43,165 bases of DNA, taken from Carex sylvatica. Its lineage: Eukaryota > Streptophyta > Magnoliopsida > Poales > Cyperaceae. Within the stretch, counting starts at the first letter, position 1, and each line of letters starts with the position of its first letter. Below the pieces are notes generated by a model. The model was not told the DNA's origin. It did not search any database and saw only the letters and a program-made list of their open reading frames with translations. Below, one piece after another: positions 11,088 through 20,627 of this stretch. The stretch lies in contig CAXKVR010000462.1 of the NCBI GenBank assembly GCA_964058845.1, forward strand, positions 1 through 43,165, written 5' to 3'. The translations under genes were made by a program, and so were the position numbers.

Positions 11088-11576
11088 ATGGAATATGGTG
11101 CATTGGTAGCTGAGGAGGCAAAGAGAAGAAAGAAGGAGAAAGAAAAGGAGAAGCAATTGAAGAAGATGCTAGAGGGCAAGCTTCTAACTAGGAAACAAGA
11201 GGAGGAGCAGAGAATATTAGAAGCTATGAGACGGCAGTTCCTTGCACAAAGTGCTAAGCATTTGGGCAGTACGAGTTCTGGTACAACTGAGGTTAAAGAG
11301 AGGCCAAAATATGAGACGATGAAGCAAAAGCCCAAGGTAGTTGAAAAGGAGGTCATGGAGGCTCATAATGATGTGGAAGAATCCACGGTGGATGATGAAT
11401 CAGCCGAGTCACAATCTCAGGTAGCTGCTATCGAAGAGGCTAAGGAGCAAATAGAAGAGGTGAAACCGACATGGGAGGATGACAATTGGGATACAAAAAT
11501 TTGGAATGATGACTCAGAAGAAGATGATGATGTTGAAGCTTGGAGTAACCTATTTTCAATCAATGGGGAGTGTTGA
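11088..11576 (+). CDS. Captured fragment resembling the N-terminal region of eIF5B
   Basis: From the first ATG the frame encodes 162 residues. A Lys/Glu-rich coiled coil (KEKEKQLKKMLEGKLLT) runs into LEAMRRQFLA, then a basic segment with RPKYETMKQKP, then an acidic tail with DNWDTKIWND. This order and these motifs match the region of eukaryotic initiation factor 5B upstream of its GTPase domain (family pattern KK..GK.LT.KQ.EE.RRLEAMR, RP.Y.TKK, WDAKSWDD). The GTPase and later domains are absent, so it cannot act as the factor. The stop TGA (11574-11576) lies inside the 3' LTR. No introns are seen, which fits capture from a spliced transcript. Whether it is translated is unknown. Confidence 0.75.
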   Translation: MEYGALVAEEAKRRKKEKEKEKQLKKMLEGKLLTRKQEEEQRILEAMRRQFLAQSAKHLGSTSSGTTEVKERPKYETMKQKPKVVEKEVMEAHNDVEESTVDDESAESQSQVAAIEEAKEQIEEVKPTWEDDNWDTKIWNDDSEEDDDVEAWSNLFSINGEC

Positions 11577-11859
11577 AAGTTGATCCAAAATTAGCTTTCT
11601 CTATTTAGAATTCTGGTAGTTATTTTTAGAAGCATGAACGTGTGTAGCGGGATAAGTGGGTTCTATAATTAGTTATGTAGGTTATGCTTGTAATAGGAGG
11701 ATAGGTAGTGGGGTACTAAATTTAGATGTTCTAGATTTAGATTAATGTTTAGCTATAAATTCAGATGTACTTTGTATCCGAATTAAGGAAGCAATAGAAG
11801 TTAAATTTCAGCAGCAAATTTGTTCTCTCTATTGTTGTATCCTTCAGAAATTTCCAACA
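11571..11859 (+). repeat. 3' LTR of the miniature element
   Basis: Same length as the 5' LTR, with about three substitutions (for example GGGATAAG in place of GGGATTAG). Its first bases supply the stop codon of the internal reading frame. Confidence 0.9.
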
Positions 11860-12187
11860 TATTAACTATTTGTTTGTATGTATGTTTTCATTTATTATAA
11901 CATTATTTTTCACATTGTTGGTACTGGTTAAAAATACTGGTATGTTGGCATGTCATAATTCATAACAGAGATGTACCTTATTATGGTGTTTACACTAATC
12001 GAAATCATAATTTTAAAAAATTGCACCTAATAATGGTGTTATACAATAATCAAAATCCTATTTTAACATAGCTACTACTAATTATCATTTATATGAATTA
12101 TTTTTTTTATGAATCATTATTATTAATTAGGTTATTCTATTTAAGAAACATATTACCTTTTTCTCTTCCACCAATTCATCTTACTTC

Positions 12188-12210
12188 CTCTCTCTCTCTC
12201 TCTCTCTCTC
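12188..12210. repeat. (CT)n microsatellite in a 5' leader
   Basis: A pure CT run lies 29 bases before the start codon of the truncated TTL-like gene. The second locus copy has a shorter, interrupted version near 31745. Confidence 0.8.
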
Positions 12211-12238
12211 AAAACCTGTCTACCCGATTCAATCTAAA

Positions 12239-13450
12239 ATGTACAAACCTGGAAACACAAACAACAATAAACCCGACAAATCAAGAGTGCAATCAAGTTC
12301 AAATCTTCAACGGGGATCATCAAGCACTAGCAATGCCAACAAATTCAGCCGGGAATCATATACCATTAGCGCTTCAAACCCTCATTGGGGTTCATTGTGC
12401 AAAGAGGCATTGCAGAACTTTGACCCGGTGGTATGCAGGTTTCACACAAATACATTTTATTGTATGTGTCAGGTTGATACTCTCTTTAATGGGGACCACT
12501 TCGAGGAGGCCTTGAAAGGGTATAAGGAAATTCACCGTCTCGATCTCACTGATCATCAAGTCCGCTATAAGCTGTCTTTTTGCCATCTAAGGTTAGTGGT
12601 ACAATGTAAACTGCTATTTGTATTTTTTTTGTATTATTTTTTCTCATTTTATTGTGCTCAGTTGAGAATATAGAAGATTTTTGTAAACTAGCCATTAGAG
12701 CTAATATATTAGTAAGATCAATAATAAGGCCTTTTTAACTAGCCATTAATCATTTTTGTAATTTGGCCAACACAATAATGGTAACAACGAGCAGTCTATA
12801 AAGAAGAATTGAGACTTTAATATAACAAAAGCAATAAAGCAATTATTCAATATGATATAAGAGCAGGATTCTATCCCTCAGAGATGTATTAAGAAGAAGC
12901 ACAAAAAAGAGAGAATGAAAGAAATAATAGAGCTGAGAAGCAGATTTAGGTCATTACAAATAGCATTAATTGCATCCTTTTCTTGAGGTGCCAGTATGTA
13001 TTAGCTGATTCGATACTGACTCGAACCAGATTTAGGTCATTACAAATAGCAAGTGACCATTGAACTCACACAGGGCATCATAATTATTGTTTTCTATATA
13101 ATGCAAAAATAAAAAAAAAGTATCTCCTAGATTAGCTGTTAATAGTAATACCCCAATGTGGATGAAGTTTTAACGCACGGCATTTACTTGTCAGGTTTGA
13201 GAATGCAGTTGAAGCGGCACGGCAGGCCCACATATTAGACCCATTTAATGACGAAGTCACCACCATAGAGGAGAATGTTCACATGGTGAAATTAGCTCAC
13301 GACAAAGGAGATGAAATGTGTCGCTCAGGAAAGTACATGGAAGCGTCCCAAAAATACGTGATTGGATTGAATTATGCTTGGCCTAATATTGCATTGCTTT
13401 GTAAACTGGGCACTTGTAGCTCCCCGCCTATTTTCCAATTCATTTGCTGA
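12239..13450 (+). CDS. Truncated TTL-like TPR gene (two exons), possibly a pseudogene
   Basis: Exon 1 (12239-12591) and exon 2 (13195-13450) join in phase with GT-AG borders to give about 202 residues. Exon 1 starts with a Ser/Asn-rich tail and ends in a TPR (GDHFEEALKGYKEI) matching the minus-strand TTL-like gene at its exon 1 end. Exon 2 matches exon 4 of that gene (FENAVEAARQAH, then YMEASQKYVIGLNYAWPN) but breaks off after KLGTC and runs into a stop. The exons equivalent to 2 and 3 are missing, as is everything after. TTL proteins are TPR scaffold proteins. The retroelement at 10747-11859 separates it from the receptor kinase. A product is possible but doubtful. Confidence 0.55.
12592..13194 (+). 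other. Intron of the truncated TTL-like gene
   Basis: AT-rich, with a short internal direct repeat (CAGATTTAGGTCATTACAAA near 12942 and 13027). Nothing else seen. Confidence 0.5.
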
Positions 13451-13567
13451 GCTAGCTTATTTATGCTTCTGTGCGTATTTGCTTTCTTTCTTTTTTTTTT
13501 TTCAGATTTCTATGCTTCTTTACTAGAGAAAAGTTTGGGTCCGATGTGCTTTAAGATTCTTGCATGC

Positions 13568-14482
13568 ATGGTTCTGAAACTCAGAATCGGAATCGGAATC
13601 GGGTTCTTGACCGTGGAATCCGAATCAGATGAATAGGTTGGAATCGGAAGAATCGGATCGGTAACTCGGATTTTTTTGACAGAAGTTTATTTTGTCGCCA
13701 AAAGGTAGGAAAAAATTGATAAAAAAAAATTTGTTAAAAAATAATATGTTAAGACAATAAATTACACTCAAAATAATTCATTGCTACAATATTAATATAA
13801 ACATAATATATTTTTACTGTCAAAAACTATAATGACCTGGCTGGATAATTATTGTACTGAGCCAAATAATAAAGATATTCATGTCATAAGAATCAAATTT
13901 GTATAGTAATTACTTAAAAAACATTTAATTTTGAAATAAAATAGATAAAATAATATAGTAATTTTATACTTCCATCCTTTCATCAAGTTAAGATACCGAT
14001 CAGAATATGGTAAAATAAAAAAAATAGTAAAATGGATAACTAATTCCTCTTTATTTTAGAGTAAAATAAAAAATAGTAAAATGGTAAAATATGGAGGGGC
14101 TGACTGTAAATTTCCCCATCTCATTTCCGTCTCCTCCATCTCCAGAATCCAGACCCTTCTCCTGCGCGAGTTCCCCTTTTTCCTTCCTGCGCGATCCCCT
14201 TTCTTCCTTCGCCTTTCTTCTCCTGGCACAGCAATCCACTTCGCCTTCCTTTCTGCGCGATCCACTGGCACTGGCACAGCACGCCTTTCTTCTCCTCCGC
14301 CACTGGCACAGTCCAGGTTAGTGGGAATTGAAAATTTTGCGGCCGATTCCGTCACTGTTCATCCGATTTTTTCTGAAAAACTCGCATAAACCCAAGAATC
14401 GGGTAAAAATCGGACCGGTCCCATCCGATTCCGAGTTGAATCGGCCAAGTTGACTCGGAATCGGCCGATATTTTGAACTATG
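13568..14482. mobile_element. Non-autonomous DNA transposon with GC-rich captured-looking segment
   Basis: The 9-bp direct repeat CTTGCATGC flanks it (13559-13567 and 14483-14491). The ends are imperfect inverted repeats (ATGGTTCTGAAACTC against CATAGTTCAAAATATC). Both subterminal zones carry many copies of GAATCGG or CGATTCC. The middle third is AT-rich, but 14090-14320 is GC-rich and reads like a gene 5' end, with repeated GGCACAGC and TTCTCCTC blocks. No transposase. The 9-bp duplicate suggests a Mutator-type element; hAT (8 bp) is the alternative. Confidence 0.6.
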
Positions 14483-14676
14483 CTTGCATGCCCCGTTCTA
14501 GATTGGTGTGCACAATCTTAAATCACATCGAACGGCTCTGATGCCCATCAGACCCAAACAGCACTATCTTTACTCATGATGCAAATGTTAAAATAAAAAT
14601 TAAAAGGAACATTTATACTCACTTAATAAAGATTCTGATTGCGTGATTAGTAGAGGACAAAATGTACAGGGTGAAA

Positions 14677-14909
14677 AACTGAATGACAAAGTCACCACCA
14701 TAGAGGAGAATGTGCACATGGTGAAATTAGCTCCCCACAAAGGAGAAATGTGTCGCTCAGAAAAGTACATGGAAGCGTCCGAAAAATACATGATTGGATT
14801 GAATTTTTCTTGGCCTAATATTGCATTACTTCGTAAACTGGGCACTTGTCACATCAGATTGGGTTTATGGGAAATGTGCATAAAAAAACTGAATAAATTC
14901 AACCCCTGA
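14677..14909 (+). pseudogene. Second copy of a TTL-like TPR exon
   Basis: Repeats the exon at 13245-13412 (KVTTIEENVHMVKLA, then KYMEASEKYMIGLNFSWPN) and continues further (HIRLGLWEMCIKKL) before a stop. It lacks splice sites and start. It lies within sequence that otherwise matches the downstream flank of the minus-strand TTL gene (near 20336-20400), with AACTGAAT on both sides, so it was inserted or recombined there. Confidence 0.65.
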
Positions 14910-15129
14910 ATAATTAGTATAACCATGAACAATATTATTTCCAACAAGGAACACCACTGATGCCAAAGAAAATTATTCTACTTACATATGCACAATATCC
15001 ATCAAACAACTATGTACCAGTAACTAGTAAGTAGTAACCTTCATAAAATTTCATGATCTATCAGTCACAAAAAAATAAAGAAAAACTATAACAAAAAACT
15101 GAGAAGAATGAAAATCCTCCTAGTGTTCT

Positions 15130-15330
15130 TGTCATTCAATCCTCTGAGACGTCTTCAACTTGTGATTATTCTTTGACTGCAGCTTGAGCTTGAACCGGTG
15201 TCTCGGGAAGTTTAGTAACTTGTGATTTATTTAGTGCACCTTGAGCTTCAACCGGTGTCTGGGTAAGTTCAGTAACTTGTGATTTATTTAGTGCACCTTG
15301 TTATTCTTTTGGTCCCTCAGTAATTTTCTT
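15130..15330 (-). pseudogene. TTL-like last-exon fragment (C-terminal tail)
   Basis: Read on the minus strand it matches the end of the TTL-like gene exon 5 from PGNKK onward and carries two to three tandem copies of a short tail unit (LNKSQVTELTQTPVEAQ type). Stops interrupt it after ITEGPKE and near the end. The TPR part of exon 5 is absent and replaced by a hydrophobic stretch. Confidence 0.6.
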
Positions 15331-15459
15331 ATTTCCAGGAAAATACGTAGTAAGAAAAACAACTAATAATAACACAAGAAGAGTAAAGGTGGACACCCTC
15401 TTAAGGATCCATAAATTTTTGATGAATAATGCAGCAATAATCACAGCTAAGATTATCAT
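15301..15459 (-). CDS. Small chimeric ORF: two hydrophobic segments fused to a TTL tail
   Basis: 52 residues from ATG (15457-15459). It starts with a hydrophobic run (MIILAVIIAALF), then a short basic stretch (KNLWILKR), a second hydrophobic run (LLVLLLVVFL), then PGNKKITEGPKE, which is the tail of the TTL-like gene. The join falls exactly at PGNKK. The hydrophobic part is also found near 29341-29460. It could be an exon of a small membrane protein, since an acceptor-like TTTTCAG lies upstream on the minus strand. I do not recognise a family; translation is unproven. Confidence 0.3.
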   Translation of the reverse strand: MIILAVIIAALFIKNLWILKRVSTFTLLVLLLVVFLTTYFPGNKKITEGPKE

Positions 15460-15540
15460 GTAAATGAACAAATTAATAAAATGCTGTCACCTCACCTGAA
15501 AACATCATGGTGTTAAGATACATATTAGAAAAAAAAAAAT

Positions 15541-15640
15541 ATGTTTAATTATGGCTACAATTCTGAGAGCCTTAAAGTTAGAGATCAGTAATGTTCCAAT
15601 AATCACCAGTGAGAGGAAGCCTATCATGCAAAAGTCCTCT
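15541..15640 (-). pseudogene. Hydrophobic exon-like piece, unknown family
   Basis: On the minus strand it encodes FLSLVIIGTLLISNFKALRI-like sequence, a membrane segment. A near-copy lies at 29540-29625. Together with the neighbouring chimeric ORF it may be the remains of one small membrane protein gene. No start or stop can be assigned. Confidence 0.35.
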
Positions 15641-15779
15641 ACAAAACAACAGTAAAAAGAACTACAATTAAATTGTATCCTAGTAGTAAGAGAAATAATA
15701 CTAACATATTTGTGTAATAGATAGAAATAAATTAGAGTTGTCAGAAACTTGTGTAAAGGTATTTTGGTCATAAGATATT

Positions 15780-18296
15780 TTATTCACACTCATATATGTC
15801 CTACCAATTTTAATTACCATAAACATCATAATTACACGCTTACCCCGAATAGGGCGCATACATGATCGTCAGGTTTCAGACATTTGGTTCTTTAACACAG
15901 TTCACAATATCATATTACAATTCATTCTTTTCCAAATCATGTCACATTTTAGTTTCAAAATATGCTTCATAAAAATATGCTCATGCATGCATCCTTTAGA
16001 CTCAACTAAGAAATACAATGCATAATATAATTCAAACAAGTCAATTCAAGCATACCAAGTACTTCAATCAAGTCATTCTTAGCTTCAAGCAATAAATATG
16101 CCTCACATGCAAAGTTATGAATTCATGTCATGCATTTGTAAGAAATACTTATGCATCCATATCATGCTAACATTTCATTTAAATTAAACTCATGTGCTTA
16201 GGGGAATTGCTTTGTATCATGTCATGCACTAGCTTACGGAAAATAAGATCATGTAAACATTTCAAGCATTCTTAGCATGAAATTTTAAAAACCATAATAA
16301 GTACCGAACTATAATCCAATAAACGAACATGAGGCCAATCAGAAATAATAATGAAAATAGCAATCAAGCAAACCAAATTATTTTTCAAACAGTGTTAAAC
16401 CAAATAATTAAAATCATGACAAGCTATAGTCTCAAGAACTGACATGGAACCATCAAATACCGGACTTAAGTTCTAAGTCTATAGTTCGTGACCATACCAT
16501 CTGGTTGGATTAACGGATTAACGAGGCTGTTATTAAAACATCTACTAACTCTAGTGCAATTCCTTTATATTTAGTCAATACTTATATGCTATATGCTAAT
16601 TATGCATGCCTTATAAACATGAACCGTTACCCAATAATTGAACAAAATTTGCTCTATAATAATAATCAAGCAATCCAAATCAACAATTATAAACATGCAA
16701 TAAAAATTAAGCAACCCAAATCAACAATTATAAGCAAGAAATCAACAATTATAATCTAGAAACCAACAATCAATCAAATTAGTTGGAAGGAGCTAGGAAT
16801 AACTCGAAGTCCGCACCTTAGAAATGTCGGGCACGATGATTAGAGGGTCACTACAGTATGGACCTGTTCCACAATACTTCTTGATCCAATTGGGTAAGAT
16901 CTGTGCCTATGCCGGTGAACTAGGTTGATCGAATAAATACTTCAGTTAGTTATAAGCCATGGAACTTGCGAAATTCCTGAGTGGGGCTCGGTCAAGGACA
17001 TAAAAGAATGTAACTTCATTTGTGATATAAGGTTTAAACAACATAGTTCCTGTTTTATCGATTTTAAGCCATAAGAGATTATGGGACAAAGATCATATAA
17101 AATTTATGGCATGACTTAAGCTAAGCTTTTGAGGAAAGCTGTCTATTTCGGTTTTCCCCAATATATAGAAAGGTTCAAGTAGATTAATTATTTGAATGAG
17201 ATAATTAAACTAGCTTCATGTTATGAAATTGATATGAGAAATATACCAATTGAGGTGTAAGTTTGTAACTTCAAACTTTCTAGATTACCCAAATGCAGTT
17301 ATTTCAAATCCAGGATTTTAGTAGGTATAATTTTATATTTTTGCATATTTACCCAAAAATTTAGATTAATTTCAAATTTAGGACTATTTTAAGGTTCTTT
17401 ACCACCAATCTCAAGTTATAAATAAAATAATTAACAAGTTCAAGCATCGTACCAAAACAGAAATTGAAGAGGTGAGAAGGTTCTAAATACCGGGTTAATG
17501 CTCCACTTAGCATCCGAGAGAGAATAGACGAAGCAATATCTCAACAAAATACCACAATTAATCGATCCTCTACGTCCACCGCACATTCAACTCTCGATGC
17601 TACCAGAACCAATTTATTCTCCTCCGTTGTTCCCTCTTGCAAGACTACTGACATCACCACATTATTCCTCAACTCCATTGCCTTTCTTTTCTTTTATCCT
17701 CCATCAGGTTTTATTTTTGTTATTTGTGCTATCTCCATAGTTGGAGGGCGATCTAGACAAGGGAACAAAAGGAATATAATGTGGGAGAGAATGACACGTG
17801 TGAGATAGGTTCAATTAATTTAGATGAGTGGTGAATTGTAAATTTAAGTAATTAAAAGGAAACCAACTGACGGCTGTCCACAAGTATATTATTATTTAAT
17901 TAATTGGTCAATTTAGGTCCCTCTTTATTTTAGAAATAGAACTTGACGTTTTAAATTCAGAAAGTATTTCATGAACCTGATGTTCCTATTAATTTTTAAA
18001 TATTATAATTAGAATAAAACTTTTGAAATCATTATATGATTTTGTAAGAAAATGAATTTTATATAATTAATCAAGTTATTATACTCAACTTTATGGCTTG
18101 TACAAATATATATAGGTATGATATCTTGAAAGTTTCTGATTTAGCATTTCACATGTATCTGTTTTGTATTAAATACAAATTTTCGAAATACAATTTTTTT
18201 TAAATATACTTGAAAATCGACATTGTTATTTTTAAACAAACTTTACTTTACTTTAATTTAGATAATCTCTAAGTGTTCAAAAACTGAGATGTTACA
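15780..18296 (-). repeat. Possible large LTR relic (minus strand)
   Basis: About 2.5 kb without open frames. Its right edge reads, on the minus strand, TGTAACATCTCAGTTTTTGA, which resembles the start of long plant Gypsy LTRs. The left edge is uncertain (near GGGGTAAGCGTG on the minus strand at about 15845), and no clear target duplicate was found. It could equally be unrelated spacer. Confidence 0.25.
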
Positions 18297-19120
18297 TGTA
18301 ATATATAAAATATTTCTATAAATTTACTTTGATTTTGCTCCAATTAGTTTGTTGATTTTCACGGTTGAAATGATCATTAAAATATTAGTTTGGCACTTAT
18401 ATTGGTTCTCATGATTTTAAAATTACTACATAGAAAAGTAATTACTAAATTAACAGTTCAATTTGTTTGATATTTTTTTTGTTCTCACGATTTTTAAATT
18501 ATACTAAACTTTACATTTACAACCTAATTATTCTAAATCTATTATGTATCTGATGATTTATCTTGGACTAAATCATATAATTCTATATTGAACTATATTT
18601 ATGCTAAAATGCGTATATTGTTTGGTCAAAATCTATTCAAAACAACTTGATAATAAAATAATTTTTCATTTTTCATCCTTTTCAATATTTTCATCGCTAC
18701 ATCAAGAATTAGCTTTATTTTTTTATACATTTTTTTTCTAGTTAGCATATAAATTGAAGATCTGGCTCTATTCTTTAATAAATTTAAGAAATATTAATGT
18801 ATACTCTTATTTTTTATTGAATTTTTATAAAAAATTCTAATTAGCTTGTAAGTTTTGAGGTTTATTATTTCAAATAAATATTAGTATCTCTTATTATACT
18901 GCTTATGCAGTATGCAGTAATTAACTGAATATACATCGTATATATGTTAAAATATTAGCTTAGAATGGGGACGAACTTTCTCTTATTTTAAAATATCTTC
19001 TTTGTTTCAGATTTTTTTCACTATTCGTTTTTGTAAATTGAATTTCATATTTGTAATTATTATATTTTCGAAAAATCGAAGCACCAATAGAGTCTTGGGA
19101 GATAATGGATATCCGCATCA
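18297..19120. other. AT-rich spacer, nothing recognised
   Basis: Very AT-rich with many short A and T runs. No open frame, splice pattern or inverted repeat that I can support. Confidence 0.5.
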
Positions 19121-19400
19121 ATGCATTCAAAAACTAACATAAATATATATATTGAAAATGATGGCTCTATTCTTTGTTTTATGACTTTTTAGATTTATTG
19201 AAAATCGTTATTTTTCAAACAAATCTGAACTATAAAAAACAGTGATTTTCAATAAATCTAAAAAAATAGTAAAAAATTTCAAAAAAAATATAAAATTTGG
19301 TCTCCAAACAAATATTAATATGGAGAACAAGATGAATGATTTGTATCGGTTATTTGGACTTTGAATCTGGTAATTTATAGTTCCATATACAAAATGCCTA
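19121..19400. repeat. Degenerate foldback element
   Basis: A 20-base inverted pair (TTAGATTTATTGAAAATC near 19190 and its complement near 19243) is followed by a block (AAATTTGGTCTCCAAACA, then ATGGAGAACAAGATGAA) that occurs again in the next foldback. It appears to be a broken member of the same family. Confidence 0.45.
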
Positions 19401-19432
19401 TGCATTGCAATATATGGTAGCCTGTATATATA

Positions 19433-19844
19433 TAGAGAGAGAGTATGGCTAGGGTGCTATGGGTTGCATAGAGGACTATGGTTCTACGGCTCAATATTCG
19501 AGTTTTTAAAATTCTAACGGTCGATCTGAACTGTTCATCTTGTTCTCCATATTAATATGTGTTTGGAGACCAAATTTTATATTTTTTGAAATGTTTTGAC
19601 TATTATTTTAGATAGTTAGAAAATTAAATATCTGAATGGTACATAATTTTTTATATCAAGTGATTTTCTACCTATCTAAAAAAATAGTAAAAAAATTTCA
19701 AAAAAATATAAAATTTGGTCTCCAAACACATATTAATATGGAGAACAAGATGAACGGTTCGGATCAACCGTTAGGATTTTGAAAAGTCGAATATTGAGCC
19801 GTAGCACCGTAGCTCTCTATGCAACCCATAGCACCCTAGCCTTA

Positions 19845-19864
<20 letters not shown>
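19433..19864. mobile_element. Foldback MITE with GA/CT-repeat ends
   Basis: Long inverted repeat: GAGAGAGAGTATGGCTAGGG with GTGCTATGGGTTGCATAGAG on the left, and the complement with CTATGCAACCCATAGCACCC on the right. The pairing extends inward through GTTCATCTTGTTCTCCAT. Both outer ends run into (TA)n. Confidence 0.65.
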
Positions 19865-19885
<21 letters not shown>

Positions 19886-19886
19886 A

Positions 19887-20308
19887 AGAGAGAGAGAGAG
19901 AGAGAGTGGCTAACCTCAAAATGTTTTTTCTAGTCCCCGGAAAAAACGATGCGTTTTTTCAATTTTTAAAGTCCAAACAGTCGATCCAAGCCGTTAGATG
20001 TTCAATCTAAAATGTGCTTGAAGACCCATTTTGATATTTATTTATTTTTAACTATTTATTAAAATGGCTTGAAAAATAGTTATTTTTCAATGGTGCAGAA
20101 TTTTAATAAAAACAATGATTTTTAAATCATCTTAATAAATAATAAAAAATTCAAAAAAATGTAAAATTTGGTCTCCAAGCACATTTTAATATAAATTGAA
20201 CATCTAATAGTTTGGATTGACTGTTTGGACTTTGCAAATTAAAAAACAGAGTCATTTGTTTTGAGGGCTAGAAAAAAAACGTTTTGAGCTTAGCCACTCT
20301 CTCTCTCT
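19887..20308. mobile_element. Second foldback MITE with GA/CT-repeat ends
   Basis: Left end GAGAGTGGCTAACCTCAAAA, right end TTTTGAGCTTAGCCACTCTC, with the CT/GA run as part of the terminus. The inside shares the AAATTTGGTCTCCAAGCACA block with the neighbouring element, so the two belong to related families inserted side by side. Confidence 0.65.
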
Positions 20309-20627
20309 ATATAGTGTGTAGACTAGAGTAATATAAAAAATGTACAGGGTAAGAAAATGAATAAATCAAACCTCTGAATTAATATAACCACGAACATATT
20401 ATATGTACCAGTAACTAGAAACCTTCATAAATTTCATGATCTATATGTCACAAAAAAAAAAAAAAAGAGGAAAAATTATAACAGAAAACTGAGATGAATG
20501 AAAATCCTCCTAGTGTTCTTGTCATTCAATCCTGCGAGACGTCTTCAACTTGTGATTTTTGGACTGCAGCTTGAGCTTCAACTGGTGTCTCAGCAAGTTC
20601 AGTAACTTGTGATTATTTTACTGTAGC

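Larger units (their letters stand above)
10747..11859 (+). mobile_element. Miniature LTR retrotransposon carrying an eIF5B-like gene fragment
   Basis: This is a complete non-autonomous element: two 289-bp LTRs (10747-11035 and 11571-11859, TG...CA ends), primer-binding site at 11038-11049, purine-rich tract just before the 3' LTR (ATGGGGAG), and a 5-bp target duplicate TATTA (10742-10746 and 11860-11864). The LTRs differ at about three positions. No gag or pol remains; the inside is one reading frame resembling eIF5B. The paralogous spacer near 31167 gives the empty site. It must have moved with proteins supplied by another element. Confidence 0.9.

Noticed and set aside
14081..14389. 102-residue frame in the GC-rich transposon segment
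   Set aside because: Open on several frames of both strands because of GC-rich repeats; no start context or domain, so not called a gene.
15710..15716. TGTAA as the left target duplicate of the possible LTR relic ending at 18296
   Set aside because: The bases after it do not start with TG, so it does not define an LTR edge.
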